A DNA stretch of 64,000 nt from Maridesulfovibrio salexigens DSM 2638 (GCF_000023445.1 NC_012881.1:3799501-3863500), one strand, 5' to 3'. Positions 26,973 to 37,661 are shown, counted from the first letter of the stretch. A program made the numbers and translations. Notes: generated by a model not told the origin, from the sequence alone.

Positions 26973-27002
26973 AACTCCCTGCCTCAACCGAGACAGGGAG
27001 TT
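26973..27002 (-). terminator. Intrinsic terminator of folD
   Basis: Arms AACTCCCTG / CAGGGAGTT around a 12-base middle that can pair further; a T-run follows on the minus strand. Confidence 0.88.
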
Positions 27003-27038
27003 CTTTCAAAACTTCAAAACACGCATATAACCAATAAA

Positions 27039-27899
27039 TTAAGCCCCGACATGCTCCTTATAAGCCTGTACGGTGTTGATCAGCAGCTGAGCGATGGTCA
27101 TGGGACCTACTCCGCCGGGAACAGGGGTCATGGCGGATGCTACGTCTTCCAGTGCTGCGTAATCACAGTCACCGACCAGACCTTCGTCAGTGCGGTTGAT
27201 GCCTACATCAACTACGACTGCGCCGTCTTTGACCATCTCTTTCTTGATGAATTTGGGAATGCCGATGGCGGCGAAAACGAAATCCGCGGCTTTGACTTCC
27301 TCAGCGAGATTGTCAGTGCGGGAATGGCAGACAGTTACGGTGGCGTTTGCGAAATCACCGTACTGCATGAGCATCATGGCAAGGGGCTTACCAACGATGT
27401 TGGAACGACCTACTACAACGGCTTTCTTGCCGGAAGTGGGCAGGTTGTAGCGTTCCAGCAGGGTGATGATACCTGCGGGAGTGCAGGAACGGAAACCGGG
27501 CAGGCCGAGCATGAGCTTACCTACGTTCATGGGATGGAAGCCGTCCACATCCTTGCCGGGATCAATGAGTTCGAGGCAGCGTTGGCTGTCGAGTCCCTTG
27601 GGCAGGGGCAGCTGCAGCAGGATACCATCGATGGTGTCATCTGCGTTGAGCTTCTGGATCAGAGCCTCAAGTTCTTCCTGAGAAACGGATGCATCGATAC
27701 GGTGTGCAGTGGAAACGATTCCTGCTTTCTCGCAGGCGATTTCCTTGTTGCGAACATATACCTGAGATGCGGGGTCCTCGCCGACCAGAATAACGGCCAG
27801 ACCGGGCGCTCTGCCGTGTTTTTCTTTAAGTCCGTCTATCTCTACTTTCAGCTCTTCACGAATAGTAAGAGCTGTTTCTTTACCATTCAAAATCTGCAT
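27039..27899 (-). CDS. folD: Methylenetetrahydrofolate dehydrogenase / methenyltetrahydrofolate cyclohydrolase
   Basis: 286-residue bifunctional enzyme linking 5,10-methylene-THF to 10-formyl-THF for purine and formyl-Met synthesis. Family blocks are [20 protein letters not shown] (with the catalytic lysine), [18 protein letters not shown] and [15 protein letters not shown]. The NADP-binding loop is [16 protein letters not shown]. It is a single gene with its own terminator. An AGAAATTTC stretch stands before the ATG. Confidence 0.97.
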   Translation of the reverse strand: MQILNGKETALTIREELKVEIDGLKEKHGRAPGLAVILVGEDPASQVYVRNKEIACEKAGIVSTAHRIDASVSQEELEALIQKLNADDTIDGILLQLPLPKGLDSQRCLELIDPGKDVDGFHPMNVGKLMLGLPGFRSCTPAGIITLLERYNLPTSGKKAVVVGRSNIVGKPLAMMLMQYGDFANATVTVCHSRTDNLAEEVKAADFVFAAIGIPKFIKKEMVKDGAVVVDVGINRTDEGLVGDCDYAALEDVASAMTPVPGGVGPMTIAQLLINTVQAYKEHVGA

Positions 27900-27986
27900 T
27901 GAAATTTCTCCGCTGTTTATGGCCTGTGGGTGAAAAATGCATATTGTAATTTTTAAAGACTGGCAAGCACACAGCCTACTGGAGAA

Positions 27987-28787
27987 TTACTCCGGAGTCT
28001 TCAACTGAAAGACCGTCCTCTTATCAATTTCAAGACTTTTTATGTCCTGCCCATAATATTTATCCACCAATTTATCGATTAAGCCTGACGATTGGGCATT
28101 TTGCAGAGCTTTCTCCAATATCGGTTTCAACTCTCTACGTTTGGGCGAGAGGTAGATTATAACATTCTTATCATAAGAAAAAAGGATATTCGGGACAATT
28201 ACCAGATCTGAATAAGTACGTATCTCTTCCTGCGCTTCAAGAACAGATCGAGGAAAATAGTCAACATTTCTATTAGTACGACTCAGCATACAATAAATAA
28301 GCTGCCAATCCGCCACAGCGATATGCTTTAAACCATTCTCTTCCCAAACTCTGTTATCGAACCACTTTTGGCCGAATGCACCTACCAAGTTCAAAGACCG
28401 AAATTCTTCTAATGAATTTATATTATTAAAAAGATCTACTTTAGACTTTGAAACAACCAATACTCGTTTTGAAATATACCCCTTGGTGAGGGGGACGTTT
28501 ATGGGAATTAGCTCTTCGTCTTACTTCTTGCTTTGGATTAGAGGAAGAACATCGATTAAACCATGTTCGAGCATGCGGCGTTTACGCAAATGCGGGTAAC
28601 ATTTCATCATAACGAAATTAACTTCAGGACTGCTGGCTTTCAATGCACTGGAAAGCAACTCTGCTACAAACTGATTGTTTTTCGTTTCGCAATAGGAATA
28701 CCGGACACTTACCTCCGCATAAGTGACACTTGAAAACAACAGCACAGCGAGCAATGCAGGAAAAGTTAAATTTACACGCATACCCAT
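27987..28787 (-). pseudogene. Periplasmic solute-binding-like protein, interrupted by one in-frame stop
   Basis: One reading frame of 267 codons is broken only by a TAA at 28521-28523. Before it is an 88-residue part with a signal peptide (VNLTFPALLAVLLFSSVTYA) and the start of a family-3-type binding fold (FVAELLSSALKA). After it the frame continues as DEELIPINVPLTKGYISKR, then LVVSKSK and the rest of the domain (DYFPRSVLEAQEEI, DKLVDKYYG). The joined length of about 266 residues is normal for extracellular solute-binding proteins. Both parts still look constrained, so the break is recent, a sequencing error, or read through. No transporter genes are nearby. Confidence 0.8.
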
Positions 28788-28851
28788 ATATACATTTGGG
28801 AGTCTGAAGGGTCAATATTACAAGAACTGATCACGTTAGAACATCACAAAA

Positions 28852-28883
28852 AAAGGGCTGCGGGGAGAACCCCACAGCCCTTT
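28852..28883 (-). terminator. Intrinsic terminator of eno
   Basis: Near-perfect stem AAAGGGCTG-CGGGG / CCCC-ACAGCCCTTT with a 4-base loop and a T-run on the minus strand. Confidence 0.9.
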
Positions 28884-28903
28884 AATAAGCAGTAAGCTAT
28901 TTC

Positions 28904-30232
<1,329 letters not shown>

Positions 30233-30278
30233 TTACTTGGACTACCGGGTACGTCCCCGGCAAAAAACCTACACTAAA

Positions 30279-31064
30279 CTATTTTTCACTGCCAAACCAA
30301 GCCATGCGCAACCCGTCCAGAAGGAGAGTTGGTTCCACACGGTCAATAGCCTGACAGACTTCAGCTATTTTAGAGGCGAAACCTCCGGTGGCGATGAGCT
30401 CAACCTCCCCGCCGAGAGTCTTGCCCAAACGTTCGCTCAAGCCTTCAACCATGGCTGCGAACCCGAAGATAAGCCCCTGATTAAGGCTGTCTGCGGTGCT
30501 CTTGCCCGGCCTGATGGTATCACACTCGATCTCAAGAGAAATATGAGGCAGTTTTGCGGTCCCTGATGCAAGCGCCTTTGTGGAAGAAAGCACGCCGGGA
30601 CAGATCAGCCCGCCCATATAATCCATGCCTACCACACAGTCGAAAGTGGTGGCAGTGCCGAAATCAACCACGATAAGATTCTCACTGTCGCTGATCTGGC
30701 GGCCGGCAAAAGCGGTGACAAGCCTGTCTGCGCCGACTTCCCACGGCCTCTCGTACTTGTTGTTCAAGGCCAGAGGAATGGAATCAGGAGCAAAACGAAG
30801 CTCGCAGGGGAAAAACCTTTCTACCGCCCGCTTTAAAATCGGATTCATAGGTGGAACAACCGAAGAAACGGCACCGCCGATGATATCCTCATTAGAGTAT
30901 CCGGCCACCCGGCATATCTCAACGAGCTTGAGTCCCCATGAATCAGCTGTGCCTCCGGGATCGGTAGGCAGAGTGAATGAAGGACCGATTTTATCACGGG
31001 TGGAAAAACCAATTTTGGTATTGGTATTTCCCACATCAAAAAGTAAAATAGTTTCCGAACTCAA
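30279..31064 (-). CDS. coaX: Type III pantothenate kinase
   Basis: 261-residue enzyme for the first step of coenzyme A synthesis. ASKHA-fold blocks are visible: LLFDVGNTNTKIGF (phosphate 1), VVDFGTATTFDCV (phosphate 2) and LIATGGFASKI near the C-terminus, with GADRL in the middle. There is no ATG in the N-terminal part. I choose the TTG at 31064 because GGAG stands six bases before it and the protein then begins just ahead of the family start; another TTG at 31100 is possible. Confidence 0.93.
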   Translation of the reverse strand: MSSETILLFDVGNTNTKIGFSTRDKIGPSFTLPTDPGGTADSWGLKLVEICRVAGYSNEDIIGGAVSSVVPPMNPILKRAVERFFPCELRFAPDSIPLALNNKYERPWEVGADRLVTAFAGRQISDSENLIVVDFGTATTFDCVVGMDYMGGLICPGVLSSTKALASGTAKLPHISLEIECDTIRPGKSTADSLNQGLIFGFAAMVEGLSERLGKTLGGEVELIATGGFASKIAEVCQAIDRVEPTLLLDGLRMAWFGSEK

Positions 31065-31435
31065 AGGTGAACTCCGCTGCTTGCTGGATTCTTGCTCCAA
31101 AGTCTAATACCATATTCCGCAAAAACTAAAAACATGATTGCGATACACTTGCGGTACAACCCGGGGTTTGTTTTCAAAGACCGTCCGAAAACCGAAAATC
31201 ACTATGGATTCCTCTTTCCGCCCAGCCTTTTAAGACCTGTCAGGATGACCGCGTACTCCATTCTTGGAAAGGAATCAATATGGTTTTCTGATCGAAAGTG
31301 AACACAAAAATGTTCGAATTGCAACATTTTTATAATAATTTGATAGTTTATTGACTTGGCTTGCATTAAAAATTAAAAAAAAATAATAATAAAAAAAGTT
31401 TGAATTTCCCATGAAACCCCAATGCGGAGCATGCC
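31065..31435. promoter_or_regulatory. Divergent intergenic region, coaX / MerR-like gene
   Basis: Two things stand out in this AT-rich stretch. A perfect inverted repeat with 9-base arms (AAAAATGTT / AACATTTTT, 8-base middle) lies at 31306-31331. A plausible promoter on the plus strand follows, with TTGACT at 31351, a 17-base spacer and TAAAAA at 31374, reading into the MerR-like gene. No gene is seen. Confidence 0.45.
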
Positions 31436-32050
31436 GTGCCAGACAAAAAACTTCTTTCCATCGCCGAAATTTCGCGCTTGCTGGAGGTACCTGAGTCAAC
31501 CCTCCACTACTGGAAAAACCGTTTTGCCCAGTACCTGCCCAGTACCGGTCGTAACAGGCAGAAAAGATTCAAATCCGAAGCAATTGAAATTTTTAAAATT
31601 ATCTCCTCCATGCTCAAACAGGGCCATACAGCCGAAGACGTTATGGCCGAACTCTCCCGTAAATATCCGGTTAACGTAGCCATTGATGCACAGGGTCCGG
31701 AATTGGCAACACCCGCCGCTCCTGCTCAAATCCAGCAGGCGAATCTGGAACCTGCCATCCAACTTGCCGCTGCCATGGGAACTGAAATCGCAAAATCCAT
31801 CAATGAAGGACTGAAAGGGATGCTCTCCTGCATGCCGCAAGGAGCTATCTCTGAAGATGTAAAAGCCTGTATGGACAAGGCAACCGCTGACCTGAATGCC
31901 CAGAACGAGAGTATTGCGGGTTTAAAAGATGAGAACATCCAGCTTAAAGAAAAGCTTTCCATTATGGAAGCAGAGCTGGTCCGGCTGCGCAAAGACCGCC
32001 GGGAAATGGAAAAGTTCCTCCTTGACAAGCTCAAAAACGTCACTAAGTAA
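31436..32050 (+). CDS. MerR-like helix-turn-helix regulator with C-terminal coiled coil
   Basis: 204-residue protein. The first 70 residues are a MerR-type winged helix: LLSIAEISRLLEVPESTLHY, then WKNRF and RKYPV ending the region. The C-terminal 80 residues form a coiled coil (DLNAQNESIAGLKDENIQLK, then EKLSIMEAELVRLRKDR), as in chaperone-linked or chromosome-linked MerR relatives. It begins with GTG after GGAG; no in-frame ATG fits. The htpG gene lies about 100 bases downstream in the same direction, so a link to stress control is possible, but the DNA-binding type (HspR or other) is not clear. Confidence 0.83.
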   Translation: MPDKKLLSIAEISRLLEVPESTLHYWKNRFAQYLPSTGRNRQKRFKSEAIEIFKIISSMLKQGHTAEDVMAELSRKYPVNVAIDAQGPELATPAAPAQIQQANLEPAIQLAAAMGTEIAKSINEGLKGMLSCMPQGAISEDVKACMDKATADLNAQNESIAGLKDENIQLKEKLSIMEAELVRLRKDRREMEKFLLDKLKNVTK

Positions 32051-32100
32051 TCCTTGCCTTTTTTGTTCCTGACGGAACACCCAAAAAATACAATCAATAA

Positions 32101-32129
32101 CCTTCCGGCTGTATCACACAGCCGGGAGG
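32101..32129 (+). promoter_or_regulatory. htpG leader hairpin covering an upstream ribosome-binding site
   Basis: CCTTCCGGCTGT (32101-32112) pairs along 12 positions, with one G-U, with ACAGCCGGGAGG (32118-32129) across a 5-base loop. The 3' arm contains the GGGAGG that would serve the ATG at 32136. htpG itself uses a second GGAGG (32144-32148) just downstream. No T-run follows, so it is not an ordinary terminator. Confidence 0.6.
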
Positions 32130-32135
32130 AATTTT

Positions 32136-32192
32136 ATGTTTATGGAGGAACTAAATGACTGCCCAGACAGAAAAATTCGAATTCAAGGCTGA
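32136..32192 (+). CDS. Candidate 18-codon leader ORF overlapping the htpG start
   Basis: ATG at 32136 follows GGGAGG at good spacing and opens a frame of 18 residues (MFMEELNDCPDRKIRIQG) that crosses the htpG start in another frame and stops at 32192. It could couple or compete with htpG translation. Coding is not shown by the sequence alone. Confidence 0.25.
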   Translation: MFMEELNDCPDRKIRIQG

Positions 32193-34053
32193 AGTTAACC
32201 AGCTGCTGGACATCCTGGTCCACTCTCTCTACACCAACCGCGAAATTTTCCTGCGCGAACTGGTTTCCAACGCATCCGATGCTCTCGACAAAATGCGCTT
32301 TGCCATCAACAGCAATCCTGAGCTGGAAGATGAGGTGGAACCTGAAATCCTCATCGCATATGACGAAGAGAAAAAGACCGTGACTGTGACCGATACCGGT
32401 ATCGGTATGACCCGCGAAGAAGTCATGACCAACATCGGTACCATCGCCCACTCCGGTTCTGCTGAATTCGTCAAGCAGGCTGCCGAATCCAAGGAAAGCC
32501 TTGATTCCCTTATCGGCCGTTTCGGTGTCGGTTTCTACTCCATCTTCATGGTTTCCGACCACGTAGTAGTACGCACCAAGTCTTACCTGAAAGACGAGCC
32601 TGCAATCCAGTGGGTATCAGACGGCAAAAACGCATACGAACTTACTGAAGTTGAAGCTGAAATGGATCACGGAACCATCATCGAGATCCAGCTCAACGAA
32701 GACAACGCTGAGCGTTTCGGTTCCGATGACAAACTCAAAGACATCGTCAAACGCCACTCCAATTTCGTTTCTTTCCCGATTATGATCGGCGGCGAACGCG
32801 TTAACACCGTATCCGCCCTCTGGCGTGAACCCAAATTCCAGATCAAGCAAGAACAGTACGAAGAATTCTACAAATTCCTGACTTACGATGTGCAGCCTCC
32901 CATCGATACCCTGCACTTTTCCGTAGATGCTCCGGTACAGTTCAACTCCCTGCTATTCATCCCCGAAAATGACCTCGATATCTTCGGTATGGACCGCGAC
33001 AACTGGGGGCTCGACCTCTACGTACGCCGCGTGCTCATCGAAAAGCAGAACAAGAACCTGCTTCCCGAATACCTGAGCTTCATCAAAGGTGTTGTTGATA
33101 CCGAGGACCTGCCCCTGAACATCTCCCGCGAGACCCTGCAGGACAACCTGCTCATCGGAAAAATCAGCGCAACCCTGACTAAACAGGTTCTGGGACAGCT
33201 GGAAAAACTCGCTAAGGATGATGAAGAAAAGTACGCAAAATTCTGGAAAGCCCACTCCAAGATTTTCAAAGCAGGACACATGGACTTCGTCAACCGTGAC
33301 AAGTACGCCGGACTGCTCCGCTTTGACTCTTCCAAAGCAGAAGAGAACACCCTTGTATCCTTTGCGGACTACATCGAGCGCGCTAAGGAAGACCAGAAGG
33401 AAATCTACTACTCTTTTGTTGCCAGCCGCGAAGCAGCGAACCTCAACCCGCACCTCGAAATCTTCCGCAACAAGGATATCGAAGTACTCTACCTCTACGA
33501 ACCCATTGATGAATTCGTCATGGAATCCATCCGTGAACATGAGGGCTTCAACTTCGTAGCCGCAGAGTACGCCGATCTTGAAAAGCTGGACAAATTCGAA
33601 TCCACTAAAAAGGAAGACGAGCCGGAACCGCTTTCCGAAGATCAGGAAAAGGACATGGAAGCACTCATCGCCAAGATGAAAGAAGTACTCGGCGAACAGG
33701 TTGCCGAAGTAAAAGTTTCCGAGCGTCTTTCCGATTCTCCCTGCCGTCTGGTCAACCCCGACGGAGCCATGACCTCGTCCATGGAAAAGCTGATGAAGGC
33801 TATGAACAAAGACAGCTCCATCCCCACCAAGACCATGGAAGTGAACGCCGGCCATCCGCTGCTGCGTTCCATGCTGGAGATCTTCAAGGTTAACCCCGAA
33901 GATGAATTCATCGCCCTCTCCTCCAACCAGCTGCTGGAATCCGCCCTGCTGCTGGAAGGCTACCTCAATGATCCCCACGCTCTCGTAGGCCGCATCCAGA
34001 GCCTGCTGACCAAGGCAGGAGGCTGGTACGCCGAACTGGAAAAGAAAGACTAG
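32155..34053 (+). CDS. htpG: Chaperone HtpG (Hsp90)
   Basis: 632-residue ATP-dependent chaperone. The N-terminal GHKL ATPase has EIFLRELVSNASDALDKMRF, DTGIGM, IGTIAHSGS and GRFGVGFYSIF. The middle domain has RRVLIEKQNKNLLPEYL and LNISRETLQ. The C-terminal dimerisation domain ends in AGGWYAELEKKD. Full family length. A TGGAGGAAC ribosome site precedes the ATG. Upstream lies a MerR-like regulator gene and an RNA hairpin, and a strong terminator follows. Confidence 0.98.
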   Translation: MTAQTEKFEFKAEVNQLLDILVHSLYTNREIFLRELVSNASDALDKMRFAINSNPELEDEVEPEILIAYDEEKKTVTVTDTGIGMTREEVMTNIGTIAHSGSAEFVKQAAESKESLDSLIGRFGVGFYSIFMVSDHVVVRTKSYLKDEPAIQWVSDGKNAYELTEVEAEMDHGTIIEIQLNEDNAERFGSDDKLKDIVKRHSNFVSFPIMIGGERVNTVSALWREPKFQIKQEQYEEFYKFLTYDVQPPIDTLHFSVDAPVQFNSLLFIPENDLDIFGMDRDNWGLDLYVRRVLIEKQNKNLLPEYLSFIKGVVDTEDLPLNISRETLQDNLLIGKISATLTKQVLGQLEKLAKDDEEKYAKFWKAHSKIFKAGHMDFVNRDKYAGLLRFDSSKAEENTLVSFADYIERAKEDQKEIYYSFVASREAANLNPHLEIFRNKDIEVLYLYEPIDEFVMESIREHEGFNFVAAEYADLEKLDKFESTKKEDEPEPLSEDQEKDMEALIAKMKEVLGEQVAEVKVSERLSDSPCRLVNPDGAMTSSMEKLMKAMNKDSSIPTKTMEVNAGHPLLRSMLEIFKVNPEDEFIALSSNQLLESALLLEGYLNDPHALVGRIQSLLTKAGGWYAELEKKD

Positions 34054-34078
34054 TAATATATTATTAAAAAGTGCATCA

Positions 34079-34110
34079 AATCCCCGGCAACTTTTGTTGC
34101 CGGGGATTTT
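34079..34110 (+). terminator. Intrinsic terminator of htpG
   Basis: Arms AATCCCCGGCAAC / GTTGCCGGGGATT with a 4-base loop and a T-run. Confidence 0.93.
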
Positions 34111-34227
34111 TTATTTTATTTCAAATCAATGTTGCTGACAGTTCCTGCTTAAGATAAAATAAAATAATCGAAATAGACCTGAGCTGCAGGACAAACTCTT
34201 CCAGCCTTGCAAATTGGAGATAAAAAA

Positions 34228-34593
34228 ATGAACTTAACTGATGCCCCTGAACGCTTTGACCTGCAAAGTGCATTGGATAGATTCTCAGGTGATCATGAAT
34301 TATTGGAAGAGGCCATTGAAATATTCGTAGAAGAAGCAGCTAAGCACCTTGAAGCAATCAAGACTAATATTGAACAAGGCAACCTGAAAGAAGCATCCGC
34401 AAGCTCTCACACCCTGAAAAGTGAATGCGGTGCTGTAGGCGCAATTCAAGCTCATTCACTGAGCCATACTCTGGAGAAAGGTGCTGCAAATGGTGATATG
34501 GAAGAAGCATTGGAAATCTATCCCCAACTTAAAAAAGAAGTTGAATTAGCTATAAAACTTCTTCCTGAAGCAAGCAGCCAGTTGAAATTTTAA
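34228..34593 (+). CDS. HPt (histidine phosphotransfer) domain protein
   Basis: 121-residue phosphotransfer protein with the acceptor His61 in SSHTLKSECGAVGA. An N-terminal RFDLQSALDRFSGDHELLEE segment is typical of HPt modules from hybrid kinase relays. The start at 34228 is chosen for its GGAG. A lone receiver gene follows 98 bases downstream, so the pair may form the end of a phosphorelay whose kinase lies elsewhere. Confidence 0.9.
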   Translation: MNLTDAPERFDLQSALDRFSGDHELLEEAIEIFVEEAAKHLEAIKTNIEQGNLKEASASSHTLKSECGAVGAIQAHSLSHTLEKGAANGDMEEALEIYPQLKKEVELAIKLLPEASSQLKF

Positions 34594-34691
34594 CAAAAAA
34601 CAGGTTATTAATTACTTAATATATACACTGCTTCCTTTTTAAATCTGCTTGAGGTAGGCACTATAAAAATATTTCTAACCACCTAATTATT

Positions 34692-35057
34692 ATGAAGACT
34701 ATTCTGATCGTTGATGACGACCCAAAGATGCTTGAATTACTCAAGCACTACCTCAAAAAAGAAGAGGTCAACACTCTCGCCGCGACAGACGGAGAGAAAG
34801 GTCTTTCTTTGTTTGAATCCACTCCGGTGGATCTTGTCATCATTGATATTTTCATGCCGAACATGGATGGTATCCAGACCATTATGGAATTGAAGCAGAA
34901 AAAACCGGAATGCAGCATTCTGGTCATTTCCGGCGGTGGTGAATTTACCGGGCTTGAATATCTTAAACAAGCTAAAGCGCTTGGAGCAAAAGAGGCTCTG
35001 GTCAAACCGTTCACCCAGAAAGATTTCCTGACTACAGTACACTCTATGCTGAATTAA
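34692..35057 (+). CDS. Single-domain response regulator (CheY-like)
   Basis: 121-residue receiver without output domain. ILIVDDD forms the acidic pocket, Asp52 in VIIDIFMPNMDG is the acceptor, and the lysine is in LVKPF. The upstream HPt gene is its probable phosphate donor. The ribosome site is weak. It ends 13 bases from the convergent LysE-family gene with no terminator between them. Confidence 0.92.
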   Translation: MKTILIVDDDPKMLELLKHYLKKEEVNTLAATDGEKGLSLFESTPVDLVIIDIFMPNMDGIQTIMELKQKKPECSILVISGGGEFTGLEYLKQAKALGAKEALVKPFTQKDFLTTVHSMLN

Positions 35058-35070
35058 TCTCCAAGTGCTC

Positions 35071-35697
35071 CTATCTTCTGGAGCAGGCCAGACTTACCCC
35101 AAGTCCCACAAACGCTGTTCCCAGAACTTTATTTATATATCTGCAAACAGCTGTGCCCTTGATAACTTCCTTTATCTTTGCCCCGCCGCAGGCATAGATC
35201 ATCATACATCCGAATGCGATAATGGTGAGCAAAGTAAGCAGCATGGCAAAATGCTGGATGGATGCCTGACCACTGCTGATAAACTGGGGAAACAAAGCAC
35301 TGAAAAACACTATTGCCTTCGGGTTTCCGGCCGCAACCCAGAAGCCCTGCAAAAACAGCTTTAGATTTGAGGTGCTCTTCGCTGCATCAACACTATCTTC
35401 ATCGAAAGTGAAATCACCGGACATAAGCACCCCGATACCAAGCCAGACCAGATAGGCGGCTCCGGCATATTTAACCATCATAAAAGCTGTTTCGGAAGCA
35501 GCCAGCAAAGCTCCAAGTCCGGCTATGGAAACAACGGCCTGCAAGAAAGAAGCAGCGGAGTTGCCCAAAGCTGTAGCAATTGCACGCTTGGCGCCATACT
35601 TAACACCGTGGGTCAAAGCCAGAATCATACTCGGTCCCGGAATTATGGAAGCCAGAAAAACCGTAAGTACGTATACTCCCCAAAACTCAATCGACAT
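35071..35697 (-). CDS. LysE/RhtB-family amino-acid exporter
   Basis: 208-residue membrane protein with about six helices. The N-terminal signature IIPGPSMILALTHGVKYGAKRAIATALGN is the LysE/RhtB mark; GFWVAAGNPKAIVFFSALFPQFI is the second conserved block. Relatives export amino acids such as homoserine, threonine or lysine; the substrate is not readable here. A strong terminator for purE lies just upstream, so it has its own promoter. Confidence 0.9.
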   Translation of the reverse strand: MSIEFWGVYVLTVFLASIIPGPSMILALTHGVKYGAKRAIATALGNSAASFLQAVVSIAGLGALLAASETAFMMVKYAGAAYLVWLGIGVLMSGDFTFDEDSVDAAKSTSNLKLFLQGFWVAAGNPKAIVFFSALFPQFISSGQASIQHFAMLLTLLTIIAFGCMMIYACGGAKIKEVIKGTAVCRYINKVLGTAFVGLGVSLACSRR

Positions 35698-35718
35698 GAA
35701 GCGTCCCCTTCAAAAAAA

Positions 35719-35746
35719 AAGCCGTGCTCAAGAAAGAGCACGGCCT
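35719..35746 (-). terminator. Intrinsic terminator of purD-purE
   Basis: Arms GCCGTGCTC / GAGCACGGC with a 6-base loop and a T-run of nine on the minus strand. Confidence 0.92.
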
Positions 35747-35769
35747 TTTAATATAATCTACATTAGCTA

Positions 35770-36261
35770 CTAACCTTCAAGTTCGGCAGCAGCCTGCTCA
35801 ACGGAATCAATGAATCCCTGACGGGCTTCCCTGATCTTTCCGGCCAGTTCTTCGTCATGAAGAGCCAGAATCTGAGCGGCCATCCATGCGGAGTTCTTTG
35901 CGCCGACCTTATCAAGGGCAACTGTTCCTACGGGGAATCCCGGAGGCATCTGCACGGTTGCCAACAGAGCATCCATACCGCCGAGAGCGGAACCGCAAAT
36001 GGGCACACCCAGGACAGGACGGATGGTTTTAGCTGCTACAGCACCTGCGAGATGTGCGGCAAGACCTGCGGCGCAGATGAAGATTTCACAACCGTTATCT
36101 TCCAGTTCCTTGACCAGCTTCGCAGTCCTTTCCGGAGTACGGTGGGCAGAGGAAACTGTGAAAACGTGGGGAATACCGAGCTTGGTCAACAGATCGGAGC
36201 AAGGCTGCATTGTGTCCTTATCCGAAATGGAACCCATAAAAATAGCTACTTTTGCACTCAT
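35770..36261 (-). CDS. purE: N5-carboxyaminoimidazole ribonucleotide mutase
   Basis: 163-residue purine-synthesis enzyme. The class I PurE signature is present: GSISDKDTMQPC at the start, SAHRTPERT, and AAGLAAHLAGAVAAKTIRPVLGVP. Its start ATG overlaps the purD stop by four bases (ATGA), so the two are translationally coupled. Confidence 0.97.
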   Translation of the reverse strand: MSAKVAIFMGSISDKDTMQPCSDLLTKLGIPHVFTVSSAHRTPERTAKLVKELEDNGCEIFICAAGLAAHLAGAVAAKTIRPVLGVPICGSALGGMDALLATVQMPPGFPVGTVALDKVGAKNSAWMAAQILALHDEELAGKIREARQGFIDSVEQAAAELEG

Positions 36262-37529
36262 TTTTTAAGACCCTTGTTACCTATGTCGCGACGGAAATAA
36301 GCTTTATCAAAGCTGAGTTTTTCAACAGCTTCATAAGCTTTTTTCTGAGCTGCTCCGAGATCCGCCCCCAGAGCGGTAACACCCAGCACACGGCCGCCGC
36401 TGGTTAATGTTTTACCATCTTCATACTTTGTCCCGGCCTGAAAGACCTTGACACCTTCAATCTTTTCAGCTTCCTCGAATCCGGTAATCTCCGCTCCCTT
36501 TTCGTAGGAACCGGGGTAACCGCCAGCAGCCATTACCACACAAAGGGTGGTTTCTTCCTTGAGTTTCACTTCCACTTCGGGGAGGCGATTCTCAACGCAG
36601 GCCAGCATGATTTCGACCAGATCGCAATCCAGACGCATCAAAAGCGGCTGACATTCGGGGTCGCCGAAACGAACATTGTATTCAAGAACGGAAGGACCGT
36701 CTTCAGTGTACATAAGCCCGGCATAAAGAATACCGGTAAAAGGCTCGCCGCGTTCGGCAAGCAGCTTGAGAATGGGCTTGATAACCAGTTCAGCGGTTTC
36801 AGCATATTTGTCGCGGGGCAGAATGGGGGCCGGGCTGTATGCACCCATGCCTCCGGTGTTGGGTCCGGTATCACCTTCGCCCACGGCTTTATGGTCCTGT
36901 GCGGAAGGCAGCAGAGCATAATCTTCACCGGCACAGAAAGCGAGAAAGGAAGCTTCTTCACCCTTGAGGGCTTCTTCCACTACAACGCGTTCACCGGCAG
37001 TACCGAAGATTTTTTTAACCATCATGTCGTCGAGAGATTCAAGAGCCTCTTCAACAGTTCCGGCAACGACAACACCTTTACCTGCGGCAAGACCGTCAGC
37101 CTTGACCACGATAGGTGCGCCTTTTTCTTCTACAAATTTTTTGGCTTGTTCATACTCATCGAAAACCTGAAAAGGAGCGGTGGGAACACCGGAATCGCGC
37201 ATGGTAATCTTGGAGAAAGCTTTGCTGCCTTCAAGATTAGCGGCATATGCGCCCGGGCCGAAGCAGGGGATACCTTCTTTGGCAAGGGCTTCCTTGATGC
37301 CCAGCACGAGGGGAAGTTCCGGGCCTGCCACAACAAGATCGATCTTGTTTTCTTTGGCAAACTTGACCAGTCCGGGCAGGTCGTCATCCTTGATGGGCAC
37401 ATTCGTGCCGTGCAGACGGGTACCGCCGTTACCGGGTGCGATAAAAATCTCGGAAACCTTGGGGCTCTGGCTTATCTTCCAAGCCAGCGCGTGTTCTCTT
37501 CCGCCTGAACCTACAACAAGTATTTTCAT
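36258..37529 (-). CDS. purD: Phosphoribosylamine-glycine ligase
   Basis: 423-residue ATP-grasp enzyme of purine synthesis. The start KILVVGSGGREHALAWK is the family signature; GLAAGKGVVVAG and FGDPECQPLLMRLDCDL are further conserved blocks. The ATG at 37529, behind AGAGGAA, is chosen; the open frame runs 19 codons further up but lacks likeness there. It overlaps purE by four bases. Confidence 0.97.
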   Translation of the reverse strand: MKILVVGSGGREHALAWKISQSPKVSEIFIAPGNGGTRLHGTNVPIKDDDLPGLVKFAKENKIDLVVAGPELPLVLGIKEALAKEGIPCFGPGAYAANLEGSKAFSKITMRDSGVPTAPFQVFDEYEQAKKFVEEKGAPIVVKADGLAAGKGVVVAGTVEEALESLDDMMVKKIFGTAGERVVVEEALKGEEASFLAFCAGEDYALLPSAQDHKAVGEGDTGPNTGGMGAYSPAPILPRDKYAETAELVIKPILKLLAERGEPFTGILYAGLMYTEDGPSVLEYNVRFGDPECQPLLMRLDCDLVEIMLACVENRLPEVEVKLKEETTLCVVMAAGGYPGSYEKGAEITGFEEAEKIEGVKVFQAGTKYEDGKTLTSGGRVLGVTALGADLGAAQKKAYEAVEKLSFDKAYFRRDIGNKGLKK

Positions 37530-37661
37530 GAAATAATTCCTCTTGGGATTGAGCTGAAGTGACCTGTGGGTATTACTGCCTCCCAAAATATTAGGTTGGC
37601 AGCAAGCATCACTTAGATAAATATTGCAGATTTGGCAAGAAAATGCGTACGCCTGAAATAA

